Assembly: GCA_027624995.1 (NCBI GenBank)
Contig: JAQBTI010000154.1
Location: 1-5,773 of the forward strand
DNA: 5,773 nucleotides
Source: Chloroflexota bacterium
Lineage (GTDB): Bacteria; Chloroflexota; Dehalococcoidia; Lucifugimonadales; CATQGZ01
Direction: 5' to 3'
This document shows positions 5,040 through 5,773 of the stretch, piece by piece; the first letter of the stretch is position 1; every line of letters starts with the position of its first letter. Position numbers and translations under genes: made by a program. The notes beneath the pieces are model-generated. The model was not told the origin of the DNA. It searched no databases and saw only the letters and a list, made by a program, of their open reading frames with translations.

Positions 5040-5773
5040 ATGATCACACAATTCCAACGGGAACGGCTCACCCGTTTCTGCGAAGCCCTCATCGACCAGA
5101 AGGCCGCCCGCATCGTTGTCCATCCCCGCCAGGCACTGCCCGGTTTTTGGTTTGGCGGTGGCAACCTGCTGGAAGCACCCAATGGGGACTTCTATCTGGT
5201 GGGGCGTTATCGCATCGAAGGCGATTCCCGCACGGGGCTGGGCATGGGCGAGCGGGGATTAGAAGTGGTGATTTTTCGTTCCACCGACCGGGGCCAATAC
5301 TTCGAAAAAGTACTCACTTTTTCCAAGGCGGCCCTGGGCGTGCCTCGCAAAGCCGTGCTCTCCATCGAAGGCAGCGCGCTGCACTGGACCGATGACGGTG
5401 TAGAGCTCTTCGTCTCCTCCGAAAAGCGAATCCCTTATCCAGCAGCGTTGGAGGTCTATCAGAAGCCCAACACCGGCGTCTGGACGATTGAACGGCTGGC
5501 CGCGCCTTCTGTGGAAGAACTGGCCGCCGCCCAGCCAGAGACGATTCTGGAGTGCAGCGACCCCCGCTATTTGCACGTCAAAGACCCGTTTATCCTTGAC
5601 CAGCCCAACGGGGACACCCTCCTCGGCTTCGTCACCCACCCCTTCTCCTGGACCAGTTCCAACACAGCCTATGCCCTACGGCCCGCGGGTGCATCAGAAT
5701 TTCAGCCGCCAGTCTACGAGTTCTTCCCCCGGGGTTTTGTCTGGGATGTGGCTATCTGCCGGGGAACGGGCTG
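5040..5773 (+). CDS. Probable beta-propeller protein resembling glycoside hydrolases (3' end outside window)
   Basis: The frame is open from ATG 5040 to the window edge, giving 244 complete codons and no stop. It has a good ribosome binding site and starts 122 nt from the divergent dehydratase-like gene. The protein has repeated short hydrophobic strands ending in aromatic or DG/NG turns, such as LLEAPNGDFYLVGRYR (43-58), LHWTDDGVELFVSS (114-127) and PFILDQPNGDTLLGFV (183-198). This is the pattern expected of a five-bladed propeller of the GH43/GH32/GH130/sialidase-like type. Notable polar motifs are GRYRIEGDSR (55-64) and HVKDP (179-183), candidates for active-site residues. No signal peptide is visible at the N-terminus, so a cytoplasmic location is likely. 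I cannot name a specific family. Its Glu codons favour GAA (12 of 18), unlike the phosphotriesterase-related gene (4 of 22). Next to a sugar-acid dehydratase, a role in glycan or uronide breakdown is a reasonable inference. The gene is well supported; the function is tentative. Confidence 0.82.
   Translation, partial: MITQFQRERLTRFCEALIDQKAARIVVHPRQALPGFWFGGGNLLEAPNGDFYLVGRYRIEGDSRTGLGMGERGLEVVIFRSTDRGQYFEKVLTFSKAALGVPRKAVLSIEGSALHWTDDGVELFVSSEKRIPYPAALEVYQKPNTGVWTIERLAAPSVEELAAAQPETILECSDPRYLHVKDPFILDQPNGDTLLGFVTHPFSWTSSNTAYALRPAGASEFQPPVYEFFPRGFVWDVAICRGTG

Noticed and set aside
5259..5639. A 126-codon minus-strand frame opposite the propeller gene
   Set aside because: It is antisense to the better-supported forward frame, which has a ribosome binding site and propeller-like strand and turn patterning.

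Overview
The window is GC-rich bacterial DNA with dense coding, TTG and GTG starts and strong Shine-Dalgarno sequences. A gap between genes carries a double-hairpin element of a kind I associate with Chloroflexota (Dehalococcoidia-like) genomes. A Chloroflexota origin, possibly SAR202-like, is therefore my best guess. It rests on recalled patterns and was not tested by any search.

Layout. Positions 2-1012 (+) hold the C-terminal three quarters of a class III PLP-dependent aminotransferase. A 194-nt gap with the hairpin element follows. Positions 1207-2574 (+) hold a complete second aminotransferase, about 57% identical to the first by hand alignment. Only 20 nt later, 2595-3641 (+) encodes a phosphotriesterase-related metallohydrolase of the amidohydrolase superfamily. 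These three genes look like one transcription unit. A 112-nt convergent gap separates them from 3754-4917 (-), a mandelate-racemase-subgroup enolase-superfamily enzyme with sugar-acid dehydratase features. A 122-nt divergent promoter region follows. Positions 5040-5773 (+) hold a gene that runs off the right edge and encodes a probable beta-propeller protein resembling glycoside hydrolases; it is open to the edge and has no stop in the window.

How the genes may work together. All the recognisable enzymes suit catabolism of small organic molecules. The aminotransferases would move an amino group between an amine or amino acid and a keto acid. The phosphotriesterase-related protein would hydrolyse an ester, lactone or amide. 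The enolase-superfamily protein would dehydrate a sugar acid, and the propeller protein may act on a glycan. The left three genes are plausibly one pathway. The right two are divergently arranged and may form a separate carbohydrate module. No substrate can be fixed from sequence alone.

I saw no tRNA, rRNA, CRISPR array, transposase or phage gene. I found no clear case for a wholly new system. The points most worth checking are the tandem paralogous aminotransferases joined to a Glu-type phosphotriesterase homologue, the hairpin element, the Glu-x-His active site of the dehydratase, and the unplaced propeller protein with its different codon use.
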